Source: Vreelandella subglaciescola (lineage in GTDB: Bacteria > Pseudomonadota > Gammaproteobacteria > Pseudomonadales > Halomonadaceae). From it: DNA of 64,000 bases. A program made the translations under genes and the position numbers. The notes under the pieces are model-generated. The model did not search any database. It was given only the letters and a program-made list of their open reading frames with translations, and was not told the DNA's origin. The stretch lies in contig NZ_LT670847.1 in assembly GCF_900142895.1 (NCBI RefSeq), positions 2,914,001 to 2,978,000 of the forward strand, given 5' to 3'. Shown here piece by piece: positions 1-9,127 of this stretch (positions within the stretch are counted from its first letter, which is position 1; every line of letters starts with the position of its first letter).

Positions 1-891
1 GCCCGGGGTGCCCTTGAGCACGTCTAGCACCTGAATCAATCCCGAGCGCTGACCGCGGGGCAGGTCGACCTGGGTCACATCGCCGGTGATGACGGCGGTG
101 GAGCCAAAGCCGATGCGGGTCAGAAACATCTTCATTTGCTCGGGCGTGGTGTTCTGGCTTTCATCCAGAATGATGTAGGCGTTATTCAGCGTACGGCCGC
201 GCATGTAGGCCAGCGGGGCAATTTCGATGATTTGCCGCTCGATGAGCTTGGCGACCTGCTCAAAGCCGATCATTTCATACAGCGCGTCGTACAGCGGGCG
301 CAGGTAAGGGTCGATTTTCTGCGCCAGATCGCCGGGCAAAAAGCCGAGTTTCTCGCCGGCCTCGACCGCCGGGCGAACGAGCAGAATACGCCGTACTTCC
401 TGCTGGTTGAGCGCTTCGACGGCGGCAGCGACGGCAAGGTAGGTCTTGCCGGTGCCGGCCGGGCCAATGCCGAAGTTGATGTCGTGCTCGCGCACGCTGC
501 TCACGTAGAGCTGCTGGTTGACGCCGCGCGGCTTGATCATGGTGCGGGGAGTGCGCAGCGTCACCTCGCCATCGGAGGCGCTGGTATCTTCGTCGTCCAG
601 CGCCTCAAGGCCGGATTCCTGCAGGAACAGGTGCACCGTTTTCGCTTCCAGTTCGTGGGAGGCGGTTTCGCGGTACAGGTGCTCGAGCACATTGGCCGCG
701 GCCTTGATGCGGTTGGCCGCGCCGGCCAGCTGAAAGACGTTGCCGCGGTTGCGCAGGGTCACGTCCAGGCGGCTTTCGATCAGCTTCAGGTGTTCATCCT
801 GCTGACCGCTAAGGCTCGCGAGCCGCTTGGGGTCGTTGGGTTCGAGGCTTAAGGTAATGATGCGGTTGGCCTGAGATGATGGCTGGCTCAA
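1..891 (-). CDS. phoH: PhoH-family ATPase (YbeZ-like), C-terminus cut by window edge
   Basis: Cytoplasmic PhoH/YbeZ ATPase, a P-loop protein linked to RNA metabolism and usually encoded beside the rRNA-maturation endonuclease YbeY. The 297 codons visible read N-terminus to near the end of the ATPase domain. The Walker A motif GPAGTGKT and the Walker B-type DESQNT are intact, and the segment RPAVEAGEKLGFLPGD is typical of the family. The start is TTG at 891, because an in-frame stop lies at 910-912 and no ATG or GTG falls between. No strong ribosome-binding site is visible. miaB lies 97 bp upstream on the same strand, matching the common miaB-ybeZ-ybeY order; ybeY would be expected just outside the window. 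The family call is secure; the cellular role of PhoH proteins is only partly known. Confidence 0.93.
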   Translation of the reverse strand, partial: MSQPSSQANRIITLSLEPNDPKRLASLSGQQDEHLKLIESRLDVTLRNRGNVFQLAGAANRIKAAANVLEHLYRETASHELEAKTVHLFLQESGLEALDDEDTSASDGEVTLRTPRTMIKPRGVNQQLYVSSVREHDINFGIGPAGTGKTYLAVAAAVEALNQQEVRRILLVRPAVEAGEKLGFLPGDLAQKIDPYLRPLYDALYEMIGFEQVAKLIERQIIEIAPLAYMRGRTLNNAYIILDESQNTTPEQMKMFLTRIGFGSTAVITGDVTQVDLPRGQRSGLIQVLDVLKGTPG

Positions 892-988
892 GAGAAGAAG
901 ACCCGTCGGTTAATGGATGTAAACCCCAGCTTACTGCCCCGAGCGGTGTCGGGGCAATCGTGCCGGAGCGGGTGATGAGGCGGCGGCG

Positions 989-2332
989 CTAGAAGCGCTC
1001 GGTTGAAGCGAGCTCACCGCGCAGCGAGTTGGGCAGCGCAGAAACGATGTCCACGTCGACAAAGTGGCCGATCATCTCGGTGGGGTTTTCCGCACGGAAG
1101 TTGACCACGCGGTTGTTCTCGGTGCGCCCCGAAAGCTCGCCGGGATCCTTGGGCGAAAACCCGGTGACCAGAATGCGCTGGTTCGAGCCCACCATGCGCC
1201 GGCTGATCTGGCCGGCCTGCTGCAAGACGCGCTGCTGAAGAATGGACAGGCGTTCTTTCTTGAGGCTTTCCGGCGTTTCGTCGTCAAGCGAGGCGGCCGG
1301 CGTACCGGGACGGGCGGAGTAGACAAAGCTGAACGAGTGATCAAAGCCGATGCGATGGATCAGGTCCATGGTGTCTTCAAAATCCTGCTCGGTTTCGCCG
1401 GGAAAACCGATGATGAAGTCCGAGGAAAAGCTGATGTCCGGCCGGTTGGCGCGGATACGCTCCATCTTGGCAACGTACTCTTCCGCCGTGTGGCCACGTT
1501 TCATGGCGGCCAGAATGTTGTCAGACCCCGACTGCACGGGCAGGTGCAGGTGGCTGACAAGCTCCGGGATTTCGGCGTAGGCCTCAATCAGGCTGTCGGT
1601 GAACTCGACCGGGTGCGAGGTGGTAAAGCGGATGCGATCAATGCCGTCTATGGTTGCTACGCTTGCGATCAGCTCGGCCAGGTCGATTTCATCGCCCAGA
1701 TCGTCTTCGCCGCGGAAGGCGTTGACGTTCTGCCCGAGCAGGTTGACCTCGCGCACGCCCTGACCGGCCAGATGAACGACCTCGTCGATGACGTCGTCAA
1801 ACGGCCGCGAGATTTCTTCGCCGCGGGTGTAGGGCACCACGCAGAAGGTGCAGTATTTCGAGCAGCCTTCCATGATCGAGACGAACGCCGTGGCGCCGTC
1901 AGCGTGGGGCTTGGGCAGGTGGTCAAACTTCTCGACTTCGGGAAAGGTCACGTCGACCGCGGCAATCTGGTTGTCGCGGTACTTGTCGAGCATCGACGGC
2001 ACGCGGTGCAGGGTTTGCGGGCCAAACACCATGTCGACGTAGGGCGCGCGCTTGCGCAGCGCCTCGCCTTCCTGACTGGCCACGCAGCCACCGACGCCAA
2101 TCACCAGATCGGGGTTGGCATCCTTGAGCTTTTTCCAGCGCCCCAGCTGATGAAACACCTTTTCCTGGGCTTTTTCGCGGATCGAGCAGGTGTTGAGCAG
2201 AATAACGTCGGCGTCCTGCTCGCTGTCAGTGAGTTCGAGCTGGTGCGATTCACCGAGCATATCGGCCATGCGCGACGAATCGTACTCGTTCATTTGGCAG
2301 CCGTGCGTTTTAATGAAAAGTTTCTTCGCCAT
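989..2332 (-). CDS. miaB: tRNA-2-methylthio-N6-dimethylallyladenosine synthase MiaB
   Basis: Radical-SAM methylthiotransferase that adds the 2-methylthio group to isopentenyl-adenosine at position 37 of tRNAs reading UNN codons. With the ATG at 2332 the protein has 447 residues. The auxiliary cluster cysteines are at 12, 49 and 83 and the radical-SAM triad CSKYCTFC at 157, 161 and 164, matching E. coli spacing. A C-terminal TRAM domain follows. A TTG 27 bp upstream is open in frame, but the ATG aligns with the family N-terminus ([20 protein letters not shown]) and has AGG five bases before it. phoH lies downstream on the same strand and may be cotranscribed. Confidence 0.97.
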   Translation of the reverse strand: MAKKLFIKTHGCQMNEYDSSRMADMLGESHQLELTDSEQDADVILLNTCSIREKAQEKVFHQLGRWKKLKDANPDLVIGVGGCVASQEGEALRKRAPYVDMVFGPQTLHRVPSMLDKYRDNQIAAVDVTFPEVEKFDHLPKPHADGATAFVSIMEGCSKYCTFCVVPYTRGEEISRPFDDVIDEVVHLAGQGVREVNLLGQNVNAFRGEDDLGDEIDLAELIASVATIDGIDRIRFTTSHPVEFTDSLIEAYAEIPELVSHLHLPVQSGSDNILAAMKRGHTAEEYVAKMERIRANRPDISFSSDFIIGFPGETEQDFEDTMDLIHRIGFDHSFSFVYSARPGTPAASLDDETPESLKKERLSILQQRVLQQAGQISRRMVGSNQRILVTGFSPKDPGELSGRTENNRVVNFRAENPTEMIGHFVDVDIVSALPNSLRGELASTERF

Positions 2333-2497
2333 CGGTACCTGTGGTCTATGGTTCGTCAAAGACTATATATCGTCATATCGTCAAGGAACGAGGATGAATG
2401 GTGGCGCGGCGTGGCCGCGTTTTGCTTGTGCACATTATTATACGGATACAGCACGGACACGGCCAACCCTCGGTTAGCCTGCGGGGCAAAACGATAC

Positions 2498-2525
2498 TTG
2501 ACCCGCACGGCGTTATCCGTATACT
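2498..2525 (+). promoter_or_regulatory. sigma70-type promoter for the tRNA-Asn cluster
   Basis: A -35 TTGACC (2498-2503) and a -10 TATACT (2520-2525) are separated by 16 bp. The -10 ends 20 bp before the first tRNA-Asn. This is the best promoter match in the spacer between miaB and the tRNA genes. Assignment rests on consensus match and position only. Confidence 0.7.
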
Positions 2526-2545
2526 ACGCAGCGTGTTTAAGCGGA

Positions 2546-2621
2546 TCCCCGATAGCTCAGTTGGTAGAGCAAATGACTGTTAATCATTGGGTCACAGGTT
2601 CGAGTCCTGTTCGGGGAGCCA
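2546..2621 (+). tRNA. tRNA-Asn(GTT), copy 1
   Basis: A 76-nt cloverleaf with encoded CCA. The acceptor stem pairs TCCCCGA with TCGGGGA, the anticodon loop contains GTT, and the T-arm reads GGTTCGAGTCC. First of three tandem near-identical copies. Confidence 0.97.
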
Positions 2622-2642
2622 ATTCGCCAACACACATGCTGT

Positions 2643-2718
2643 TCCTCGATAGCTCAGTTGGTAGAGCAAATGACTGTTAATCATTGGGTCACAGGTTCGA
2701 GTCCTGTTCGAGGAGCCA
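2643..2718 (+). tRNA. tRNA-Asn(GTT), copy 2
   Basis: A 76-nt cloverleaf with encoded CCA, 21 bp after copy 1. It differs from copies 1 and 3 only by a paired acceptor-stem change (TCCTCGA with TCGAGGA), which keeps base pairing and shows selection for the fold. Confidence 0.97.
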
Positions 2719-2740
2719 ACAGCACAGCATCACGCATTAT

Positions 2741-2816
2741 TCCCCGATAGCTCAGTTGGTAGAGCAAATGACTGTTAATCATTGGGTCACAGGTTCGAGT
2801 CCTGTTCGGGGAGCCA
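2741..2816 (+). tRNA. tRNA-Asn(GTT), copy 3
   Basis: A 76-nt cloverleaf with encoded CCA and the same sequence as copy 1, 22 bp after copy 2. The three are probably one transcript from the promoter at 2498-2525. Confidence 0.97.
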
Positions 2817-2916
2817 GTTATCGCGTGATTCAGTCGACCCCCTCCGGCTGTGAATTATTGTAGATTCTCCTGTTTTTATTTTAACGCTCCCGCTTCTTCG
2901 CAAGCGCCTTTTGCAT

Positions 2917-2963
2917 GTCTGTTTTTTGTCACGCCTGTTTTTTCTCACGTCTGTTTTTCTCAC
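2917..2963. repeat. three imperfect 15-16 bp tandem repeats
   Basis: Units lie at 2917-2932, 2933-2948 and 2949-2963, each of the form GYCTGTTTTTTSTCAC. They sit between the tRNA-Asn cluster and the reductase gene at 3047. No function can be assigned. The T-rich runs could act as a terminator-like sequence, but there is no strong hairpin. Confidence 0.75.
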
Positions 2964-3046
2964 GTTCAGCCAGCCCCTTGGCCGAGCGGCGGCGGGGTGC
3001 GCTATTCTGGATGCATGCGAACACCCAGCACGCTGAGGAAACTGCC

Positions 3047-4063
3047 ATGCAAGCCAAGACCAATCGCCAGGTACTTCTCGCCAAGCGCCCGCAAGGCACG
3101 CCGCAGCCAAGCGACTTCGAGGTGGTGGACGCCGAGATGCCGAGCCCTGATGAGGGCGAGATGCTGATTCAGACGCTCTACCTGTCGGTAGATCCGGGTA
3201 TGCGTAGCATGATGGAGGAGGGCAAGTCTCACACCGCCGCGTTTGAGCTGGGCAAGCCCTTGACCGGCCGCTCGGTCGGGCGCGTTGTGGCGTCGAAACT
3301 GAACGGCTTTGCCGAGGGTGATTACGTTTACGAGCGCCTCGGCTGGCAGCACTACTCGCTATCCGACGGCAGTCAAGCTCAGAAGGTCGACCCCGACGTG
3401 GCGCCCTTGTCGACCTATCTGGGTATTGTCGGCGTACCCGGGTTCTGCGGCTATTTCGGCATACTGGATATCGCCAGGCCTCAGGCGGGAGAAACCGTGG
3501 TGGTCTCCGGCGCCGCGGGTGCCGTGGGGATGGCCGCCGGGCAAATCGCCAAGCGGCAGGGGTGTCGCGTGGTGGGCACTGCCGGGTCGCCGGAGAAGGT
3601 CGATTATTTGCGCGATGAGCTGAGCTTCGATGCGGTCATCAACTACAAGACCGCGCAAAATCTGGCAGCGGCGCTCAGCGACGCCTGTCCGGACGGTATC
3701 GACGTTTACTTTGATAACGTCGGCGGTGAGATAACCCAGGCCGCGCTGTCACTGATCAATTATCACGCGCGTATCGTGGTGTGCGGGCAGACCTCGCAGT
3801 ACAACGCCGCGTCCACCGCAAGCGGCAATATCGCGCCCCAGCTGCTGATAAAGCGCAGCGCCATGATGAAAGGCTTCGTGGTCTACGACTACGCCGACAG
3901 AAATGGCGAGGCCATTGAGCATCTGGGCCAATGGATTAAAGACGGGACCTTGCACTACCGGGAAAATATCGTCGACGGGCTGGAGAACGCCCCTCAGGCG
4001 TTTATTGATCTGTTTGCGGGTAAAAGCTTTGGCAAGCAGCTGGTCAGGCTTTCCTCTGGCTAG
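3047..4063 (+). CDS. NADP-dependent oxidoreductase, zinc-free MDR family (CurA/leukotriene B4 dehydrogenase type)
   Basis: Medium-chain dehydrogenase/reductase of about 338 residues, of the zinc-independent group that reduces carbon-carbon double bonds in enals and enones using NADPH. Visible features are the family N-terminus (RQVLLAKRPQGTP), the segment LYLSVDPGMRSMM, and the nucleotide-binding loop SGAAGAVGMAAGQIAK near the middle. The C-terminus RENIVDGLENAPQAF is typical. The ATG at 3047 has GAGGAA seven bases upstream; the longer open frame back to 2915 runs through repeats and is unlikely to be coding. It stands alone with a terminator-like hairpin after it. The real substrate cannot be told from sequence. 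Confidence 0.92.
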   Translation: MQAKTNRQVLLAKRPQGTPQPSDFEVVDAEMPSPDEGEMLIQTLYLSVDPGMRSMMEEGKSHTAAFELGKPLTGRSVGRVVASKLNGFAEGDYVYERLGWQHYSLSDGSQAQKVDPDVAPLSTYLGIVGVPGFCGYFGILDIARPQAGETVVVSGAAGAVGMAAGQIAKRQGCRVVGTAGSPEKVDYLRDELSFDAVINYKTAQNLAAALSDACPDGIDVYFDNVGGEITQAALSLINYHARIVVCGQTSQYNAASTASGNIAPQLLIKRSAMMKGFVVYDYADRNGEAIEHLGQWIKDGTLHYRENIVDGLENAPQAFIDLFAGKSFGKQLVRLSSG

Positions 4064-4094
4064 CAGGATTTAAGCGACCACACTGATAATAAAG

Positions 4095-4134
4095 CACCCC
4101 CACACCGTCTCTGCGCGCTGTGGGGTGTTCGTTT
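4095..4134. terminator. bidirectional terminator between reductase gene and prc
   Basis: The stem pairs CACCCC (4095-4100) plus ACA (4102-4104) with TGT (4119-4121) plus GGGGTG (4122-4127), with one bulged base. TTCGTTTT follows on the plus strand and a T-rich stretch on the minus strand. It lies between two convergent genes. Confidence 0.7.
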
Positions 4135-6245
4135 TAGCCCTTGACCAGACGCGTCCGCACGTTGAGATCGGCGTAGTCGAGCAGGATTTCCACGGCTTCG
4201 ATAACCTGCGCGCGCTCGGCGGGCATGTCGTCTTTGCTGTCTGTGTCGTCACTGCCCTCGCTCTTGTCACTATCGCCGTCTTCGCTGCTGGCGATGGCGT
4301 CTGCGCGGGCGTCGATCCACTCGTCAAGCTCGTCCATGCCCAGCGCGCGCCGGCGCTGGTTTTCCAGCGAGAGCTGCTCGGCTTCCTGGGCGTCCATTTC
4401 CCTTTGCCGCTGTTCGCGGTTGAGGCTGACGCTGGTGTGCTGCTCGCGCAGCTTGCGGGCCAGCGCTGACTGGCGTTCCAGGTAGCGGAAGTTGGGGTTG
4501 CTCTGGGCACGCTCGTCGTGGTGCTGCTGCAGCGTGGCCAGATACTGCTCCGGCTCGCCGTAGCGGCGGTATTGCACGTCGCGCACGGTATCCCAGATCA
4601 GCGCGTTGTCCAGGCTGCTCTCGCCGATGCGCTCGGGGTCGATCAGGCTGGGGAAGGTGATGTCCGGCTCGACGCCGCGATTTTGCGTGCTCTCGCCGGA
4701 AATGCGGTAGAACTTCGCCCGGGTGAGTTTGAGCTCGCCGTGGTTGAGCTGGTCAAGCGTCTGCACCGTGCCCTTGCCGAACGTGCCCGAGCCGATGATC
4801 AGGCCGCGGCCGTAGTCCTGAATGGCGCCGGCGAAGATTTCCGACGCCGAGGCCGACAGGCGGTTGACCAGCACGCCCAGCGGGCCGTCGTAGAGGGTGC
4901 CGGCTTCGCTGTCGCCGTAGAGCTGAATGCGGCTCTGGGCGTCGCGCACCTGAACCGTGGGGCCACGGTCGATGAACAGGCCGATCAGCGAGTTGGCTTC
5001 TTGCAGCGCGCCGCCGCCGTTGTTGCGCAGGTCCAGCACGATGCCTTCAACGTCCTGTTGCTTGAGCTTGTTGATTTCCTTGGCGACATCGCGAGTGGTG
5101 CTGCGGTAGTCGTCTTCGCCGGCCTGCCAGGCGTCAAAGTCAACGTAGAAGGTCGGCACCGTGATCACGCCGAGCGAGTGAGCTTCGCCGTCGCGCTCAA
5201 CCTCGATGACTTCGCTGCTGGCGGCCTGGTCTTCCAGGTCGACCGTGTCGCGGGTGATCTTGACCGTGTGCGAGCGGGTCATGTCCACTGCCTGAGCGGG
5301 AATTACGTCAAGGCGTACCACCGAGCCCTTGGGGCCGCGAATCAGGTCCACCACGTTATCCAGCCGCATGCCGATGACGTTGACCATGTCGTCTTCATCT
5401 TCCTGACCCACGGCCACGATGCGATCAGCAGGCTTGAGCACGCCGGCGCGCTCGGCAGGACCGCCGGCTACCAGGCTTGCCACTTTGACGTATTCGCCGT
5501 CGGCCTGCAGCAGCGCACCGATGCCTTCAAGAGAGAGGCTCATTTGAATGTCGAACGACTCGCCCTGACGCGGAGAAAGGTACGAGGTGTGCGGCTCGAT
5601 GCTGCCGGTGACGGCGGCCATGAACAGGCCGAAAACGTCTTCGGGTTCGGTTTGCTCAAGGCGTGAAAGCTGGCCTTCGTAACGCTGGCGCAGGTTCTTC
5701 TCGACCTGCTCGCGGTCCTGGTCGGTCAGGGCCAGCGTTAGCGCATCGTTTTTCAGCCGCTTTTGCCACAGCGCATCCAGCTGGCGTTCGCGGGTTGCAA
5801 ACGGCGCATCTTCGCGGTCGATTTCCAGACGCTCGTTGCCGTCAAAGGCGAAATCAAGCCCCTTATCCAGCTGATCCAGCAGCCACGCCAGACGCTCTTC
5901 ACGCCGTTCGTTGGCGCGTTCGTGCAGCGCGAAGACCTCGTTGAGATCGCCGTTGAGCAGCGTTTGATCAAGCTCGGTGCGCAGCTGGTTGAATGGCTTG
6001 ATGTCGCGCTGTAGCAGATAGGAGCGCTGACCGTCTAAAATGTCCAGATAGCGATCAAAGGCGTCTCGGGACCAGGTCTCATCGAATTCAACGTCCGCGT
6101 AATGGCCGTAACGCAGCGAATCCGCGATTTCCACGGCGGCTTGACGTTGTTCGTCGGTCGGCTCAAGTGCCATGACCGTCGGGCTGGCCATGACCAGCAC
6201 GGTGGTCATGGCGACCAGGCGCGAAAGGGTAGCAAACCAGCTCAT
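4134..6245 (-). CDS. prc: tail-specific (C-terminal processing) periplasmic protease Prc
   Basis: Periplasmic S41-family protease of about 703 residues. It degrades proteins with nonpolar C-termini and, in E. coli, processes FtsI and controls the cell-wall hydrolase MepS. The N-terminus has a signal peptide ending near residue 27 (VMAL-EPT). An N-terminal helical DUF3340-type region is followed by a PDZ domain (GIGALLQADGEYVKV onward), then the protease domain. The catalytic serine region is NRLSASASEIFAGAIQDY and the lysine is in GSGTFGKGTVQ. An acidic, D/S-rich stretch near the C-terminus is typical of halophile-type proteins. An ATG at 6245 and a TTG at 6248 are both possible starts; GGAGA lies nine bases before the ATG. 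It diverges from the aminopeptidase gene. Confidence 0.95.
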   Translation of the reverse strand: MSWFATLSRLVAMTTVLVMASPTVMALEPTDEQRQAAVEIADSLRYGHYADVEFDETWSRDAFDRYLDILDGQRSYLLQRDIKPFNQLRTELDQTLLNGDLNEVFALHERANERREERLAWLLDQLDKGLDFAFDGNERLEIDREDAPFATRERQLDALWQKRLKNDALTLALTDQDREQVEKNLRQRYEGQLSRLEQTEPEDVFGLFMAAVTGSIEPHTSYLSPRQGESFDIQMSLSLEGIGALLQADGEYVKVASLVAGGPAERAGVLKPADRIVAVGQEDEDDMVNVIGMRLDNVVDLIRGPKGSVVRLDVIPAQAVDMTRSHTVKITRDTVDLEDQAASSEVIEVERDGEAHSLGVITVPTFYVDFDAWQAGEDDYRSTTRDVAKEINKLKQQDVEGIVLDLRNNGGGALQEANSLIGLFIDRGPTVQVRDAQSRIQLYGDSEAGTLYDGPLGVLVNRLSASASEIFAGAIQDYGRGLIIGSGTFGKGTVQTLDQLNHGELKLTRAKFYRISGESTQNRGVEPDITFPSLIDPERIGESSLDNALIWDTVRDVQYRRYGEPEQYLATLQQHHDERAQSNPNFRYLERQSALARKLREQHTSVSLNREQRQREMDAQEAEQLSLENQRRRALGMDELDEWIDARADAIASSEDGDSDKSEGSDDTDSKDDMPAERAQVIEAVEILLDYADLNVRTRLVKG

Positions 6246-6387
6246 CAATCAAGCTCTCCCGGGGTTAGGTACACTGATGCTCTTGCTCGGCAAGCGGCAA
6301 ACATGTTGCGTGGGCCGAAAAAACGCATTGTAGCAGGTCGTCTGCGTCGCTGAGACTCAAACATTGACACTTACCAGAGGGAATTTC

Positions 6388-7692
6388 ATGCCCAAGGCTC
6401 CTAACGCCGACTGTATCACTCGCCTGCGGCATTTTCTGCGCGCCTCGCCCACGCCGTGGCACGCCACGCACAATATGGCCGAGCGCCTTGAAAAGTCAGG
6501 GTTCCAACGGCTGGACGAGACCGATCGTTGGGCCTTGACGCCGGGTGAGCGCTACTACGTGACCCGCAACGATTCGTCGATTATCGCCTTTCAGCTGCCC
6601 CAGTCCACATTGGCCTCGCTGCGGATGATCGGCGCGCATACCGACAGCCCCGGGCTGCGCCTGAAGCCCAACGCCACCCAGCATGCGGCCGGTTGGCTGC
6701 AGCTGGGCATCGAAGTATACGGCGGCGCACTGCTGGCGCCGTGGTTTGACCGCGACCTGGGGCTTGCCGGGCGGGTTCACGTGCGCCACGGCGACGGCCG
6801 GCTGGAAGGCGTGCTGCTGAACGTCGAGCAGCCGATAGCAACGATACCCAACCTCGCCATTCATCTGGACCGCGAGGCCAACAACGGCCGGGCGATCAAC
6901 CCGCAAACCCAGATGGCGCCGGTGCTGATGCAAAGCGATAGCGCCACGTTGACGCCGCTGCTGAACGCCTGGCTGAGTCAGCAGCACGGGCTGGATAAGG
7001 TGGAAGTAGTGGATTTCGAGCTGGCGTTTTATGACGTCCAGCCGCCGGCGCTGGTGGGCGTTGAGCAAGAACTGTTGGCCAGCGCCCGGCTGGATAATCT
7101 GCTGTCGTGCTTTATGGGCATTGAGGCATTACTCGAAAGCGACGGCGAGCAGGGCGCGCTGCTGGTGGCCAACGACCACGAAGAAGTGGGCAGCGCCAGC
7201 GCCTGTGGTGCTCAGGGGCCGTTTCTGGGCGATGTGCTCAAGCGCCTCAACGCTCAGGTGGGCGGTGGCAGCGAGGAGTCGTTGATTCAGCTGATCCAGT
7301 CGTCGTGCATGATCTCGTGCGATAACGCTCACGCGCTGCACCCCAACTTTGGCGACAAGCACGACGAGCGCCACGGCCCGGCGATCAATCAGGGGCCGGT
7401 GATCAAGATTAACGCCAACCAGCGCTACGCGACCAACAGCGCCACCGGTGCCTTGTTTCGCGATATCTGCCGGGAAGCCGAGGTGCCGGTGCAGGCGTTT
7501 GTGACCCGAGCAGACATGGGCTGTGGCAGCACCATCGGGCCGATTACCGCCACCGAAATTGGCGTGCCGACGCTGGACGTGGGCGTGCCCCAGTGGGCCA
7601 TGCATTCGATTCGTGAAACCGCGGGCACCCGCGACGTTGGCTACCTGACCAAAGCGCTGACGGCCTTTCTCAACCGGCCTGCGTTGGGCTGA
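6388..7692 (+). CDS. apeB: M18-family aminopeptidase (ApeB type)
   Basis: Cytosolic dinuclear metal aminopeptidase of about 434 residues, peptidase family M18 (aspartyl aminopeptidase-like), which removes N-terminal residues from peptides. Metal-binding and catalytic motifs are visible: GAHTDSPGLRLKP, NDHEEVGS, ADMGCGSTIGP and the C-terminal GVPQWAMHSIRETAG. Length fits the family. The ATG at 6388 has AGAGGG 9 bp upstream; the 24-bp extension in frame has no support. Divergent from prc and followed by a terminator. Exact residue preference is unknown. Confidence 0.93.
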   Translation: MPKAPNADCITRLRHFLRASPTPWHATHNMAERLEKSGFQRLDETDRWALTPGERYYVTRNDSSIIAFQLPQSTLASLRMIGAHTDSPGLRLKPNATQHAAGWLQLGIEVYGGALLAPWFDRDLGLAGRVHVRHGDGRLEGVLLNVEQPIATIPNLAIHLDREANNGRAINPQTQMAPVLMQSDSATLTPLLNAWLSQQHGLDKVEVVDFELAFYDVQPPALVGVEQELLASARLDNLLSCFMGIEALLESDGEQGALLVANDHEEVGSASACGAQGPFLGDVLKRLNAQVGGGSEESLIQLIQSSCMISCDNAHALHPNFGDKHDERHGPAINQGPVIKINANQRYATNSATGALFRDICREAEVPVQAFVTRADMGCGSTIGPITATEIGVPTLDVGVPQWAMHSIRETAGTRDVGYLTKALTAFLNRPALG

Positions 7693-7766
7693 AGAAAAAG
7701 TAGGGCTGAAAAAAACACAGCTGAGCAGCGGCCGGGTGAATGTCTGATAAGCGTAACGACAGGCAC

Positions 7767-7795
7767 AAAAAAGCCCGCTGAAAAGCGGGCTTTTT
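7767..7795. terminator. bidirectional intrinsic terminator
   Basis: The stem AAAAAGCCCGCT pairs with AGCGGGCTTTTT around a short AAA-rich loop, with A and T runs on either side. It serves apeB on the plus strand and probably tRNA-Met on the minus strand. Confidence 0.88.
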
Positions 7796-7824
7796 GCTTG
7801 AATCGGCTGGGTCTTGAATAGACC

Positions 7825-7901
7825 TGGTGGCTACGCCCTGATTCGAACAGGGGACCCCATCATTATGAGTGATGTGCTCTAACCAGCTGAGCTACGTAGC
7901 C
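7825..7901 (-). tRNA. tRNA-Met(CAT), elongator type
   Basis: A 77-nt cloverleaf with encoded CCA. The acceptor stem pairs GGCTACG with CGTAGCC, the anticodon loop has CAT and the T-loop is TTCGAAT. The paired first acceptor base (G1-C72) and the D-arm indicate an elongator rather than an initiator tRNA. Confidence 0.95.
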
Positions 7902-7990
7902 ATTCAACGCGGGCGAATACTACCGAGCGCTTAACGTATCGTCAAGCGCTTTCCCTTTTTCGCGCCCGCGATCAGTCGTTAAAACGGCTG

Positions 7991-9082
7991 TTATACATTG
8001 AAACGAAAGTGCACCACGTCGCCGTCCTTGACGATGTAGTCCTTGCCTTCCAGGCGCCATTTGCCGGCATCCTTGGCGCCTTGCTCGCCTTTCAGGCTGA
8101 CGAAGTCGTCGTAAGCCACGACTTCGGCGCGAATAAAGCCTTTCTGGAAGTCGGTGTGAATCACGCCGGCGGATTCCGGTGCGGTGGCGCCTTCCGGAAT
8201 CGTCCAGGCGCGCACTTCCTTGACGCCGGCGGTGAAGTAGGTGTGCAGGCCCAGCAGGGAGTAACCGGCGCGAATCACGCGGTCAAGCCCCGGCTCGGCC
8301 ATGCCCAGCTCGTCGAGGAACATTGCACGCTCTTCGTCGTCGAGCTCGGCAATTTCAGCTTCGATCTGGTTGCACACCGGCACTACGATCGCGCCTTCTT
8401 CGGCGGCAATCTCGTTGACCACGTCCAGGTAGGGATTATTGTCAAAGCCGTCTTCGCTGACGTTGGCAATATACATGGTCGGCTTCAGCGTCAGAAAACC
8501 GAAGCTTTTGACCTGATTCTGTTCGTCTTCATCAAGGCCGGCGCTGCGCAGCGGCTGGCCTTCGGCAAGGTGCGGTTGAACCTTGTCCAGCACGGCCTTG
8601 GTGGCCGCGGCGTCCTTGTCACCACCCTTGACCGAGCGTACCAGCCGTTGAGCGGCTTTTTCCACGGTGTCGAGATCCGCCAGCGCCAGCTCCAGATTGA
8701 TGATTTCAATATCGGCGCGGGGGTCGACTTCGTTGGCGACGTGAATCACGTTGTCGTCATCAAAGCAGCGCACAACGTGGGCAATGGCCTGGGTTTCGCG
8801 GATGTTGGCCAAAAATTTGTTACCCAGCCCTTCGCCCTTGGACGCGCCGGCGACGAGCCCGGCGATATCGACAAACTCCATGGTGGTGGGCAGGACTTTT
8901 TCCGGGTTGACGATGGCGGAGAGGGCATCCAGCCGCGGATCGGGCATGGGCACGATGCCGACGTTGGGCTCGATGGTGCAGAACGGAAAGTTTTCGGCGT
9001 CGATACCCGATTTGGTCAGCGCGTTGAAGAGCGTGGACTTGCCGACGTTAGGCAGGCCGACGATGCCGCAGTTGAAACCCAT
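7991..9082 (-). CDS. ychF: ribosome-associated Obg-family ATPase/GTPase YchF
   Basis: Cytosolic P-loop protein of 363 residues in the YchF/OLA1 subfamily. It prefers ATP, binds ribosomes and affects stress responses. The N-terminus carries Walker [10 protein letters not shown], and switch and G3 motifs follow ([17 protein letters not shown]). A coiled-coil insertion near residues 130-200 and a C-terminal TGS domain (ending [16 protein letters not shown]) complete the family layout. The ATG at 9082 matches the conserved MGFNCGIVG start. pth lies 45 bp upstream, a conserved pairing linking two translation-associated proteins. Confidence 0.97.
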   Translation of the reverse strand: MGFNCGIVGLPNVGKSTLFNALTKSGIDAENFPFCTIEPNVGIVPMPDPRLDALSAIVNPEKVLPTTMEFVDIAGLVAGASKGEGLGNKFLANIRETQAIAHVVRCFDDDNVIHVANEVDPRADIEIINLELALADLDTVEKAAQRLVRSVKGGDKDAAATKAVLDKVQPHLAEGQPLRSAGLDEDEQNQVKSFGFLTLKPTMYIANVSEDGFDNNPYLDVVNEIAAEEGAIVVPVCNQIEAEIAELDDEERAMFLDELGMAEPGLDRVIRAGYSLLGLHTYFTAGVKEVRAWTIPEGATAPESAGVIHTDFQKGFIRAEVVAYDDFVSLKGEQGAKDAGKWRLEGKDYIVKDGDVVHFRFNV

Positions 9083-9127
9083 AACGTTGATTCCTAGCTG
9101 GTGTGAAAAGCGACGCGGGAAAGCGCG

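Noticed and set aside
1064..2680. A 538-codon plus-strand open frame
   Set aside because: It is antisense to miaB and runs over the first tRNA-Asn. GC-rich codon bias opens this frame; its protein has no recognisable motif.
2546..2816. tRNA-Asn array considered as an integration site
   Set aside because: No integrase gene, no partial tRNA copy and no genomic island borders it within the window.
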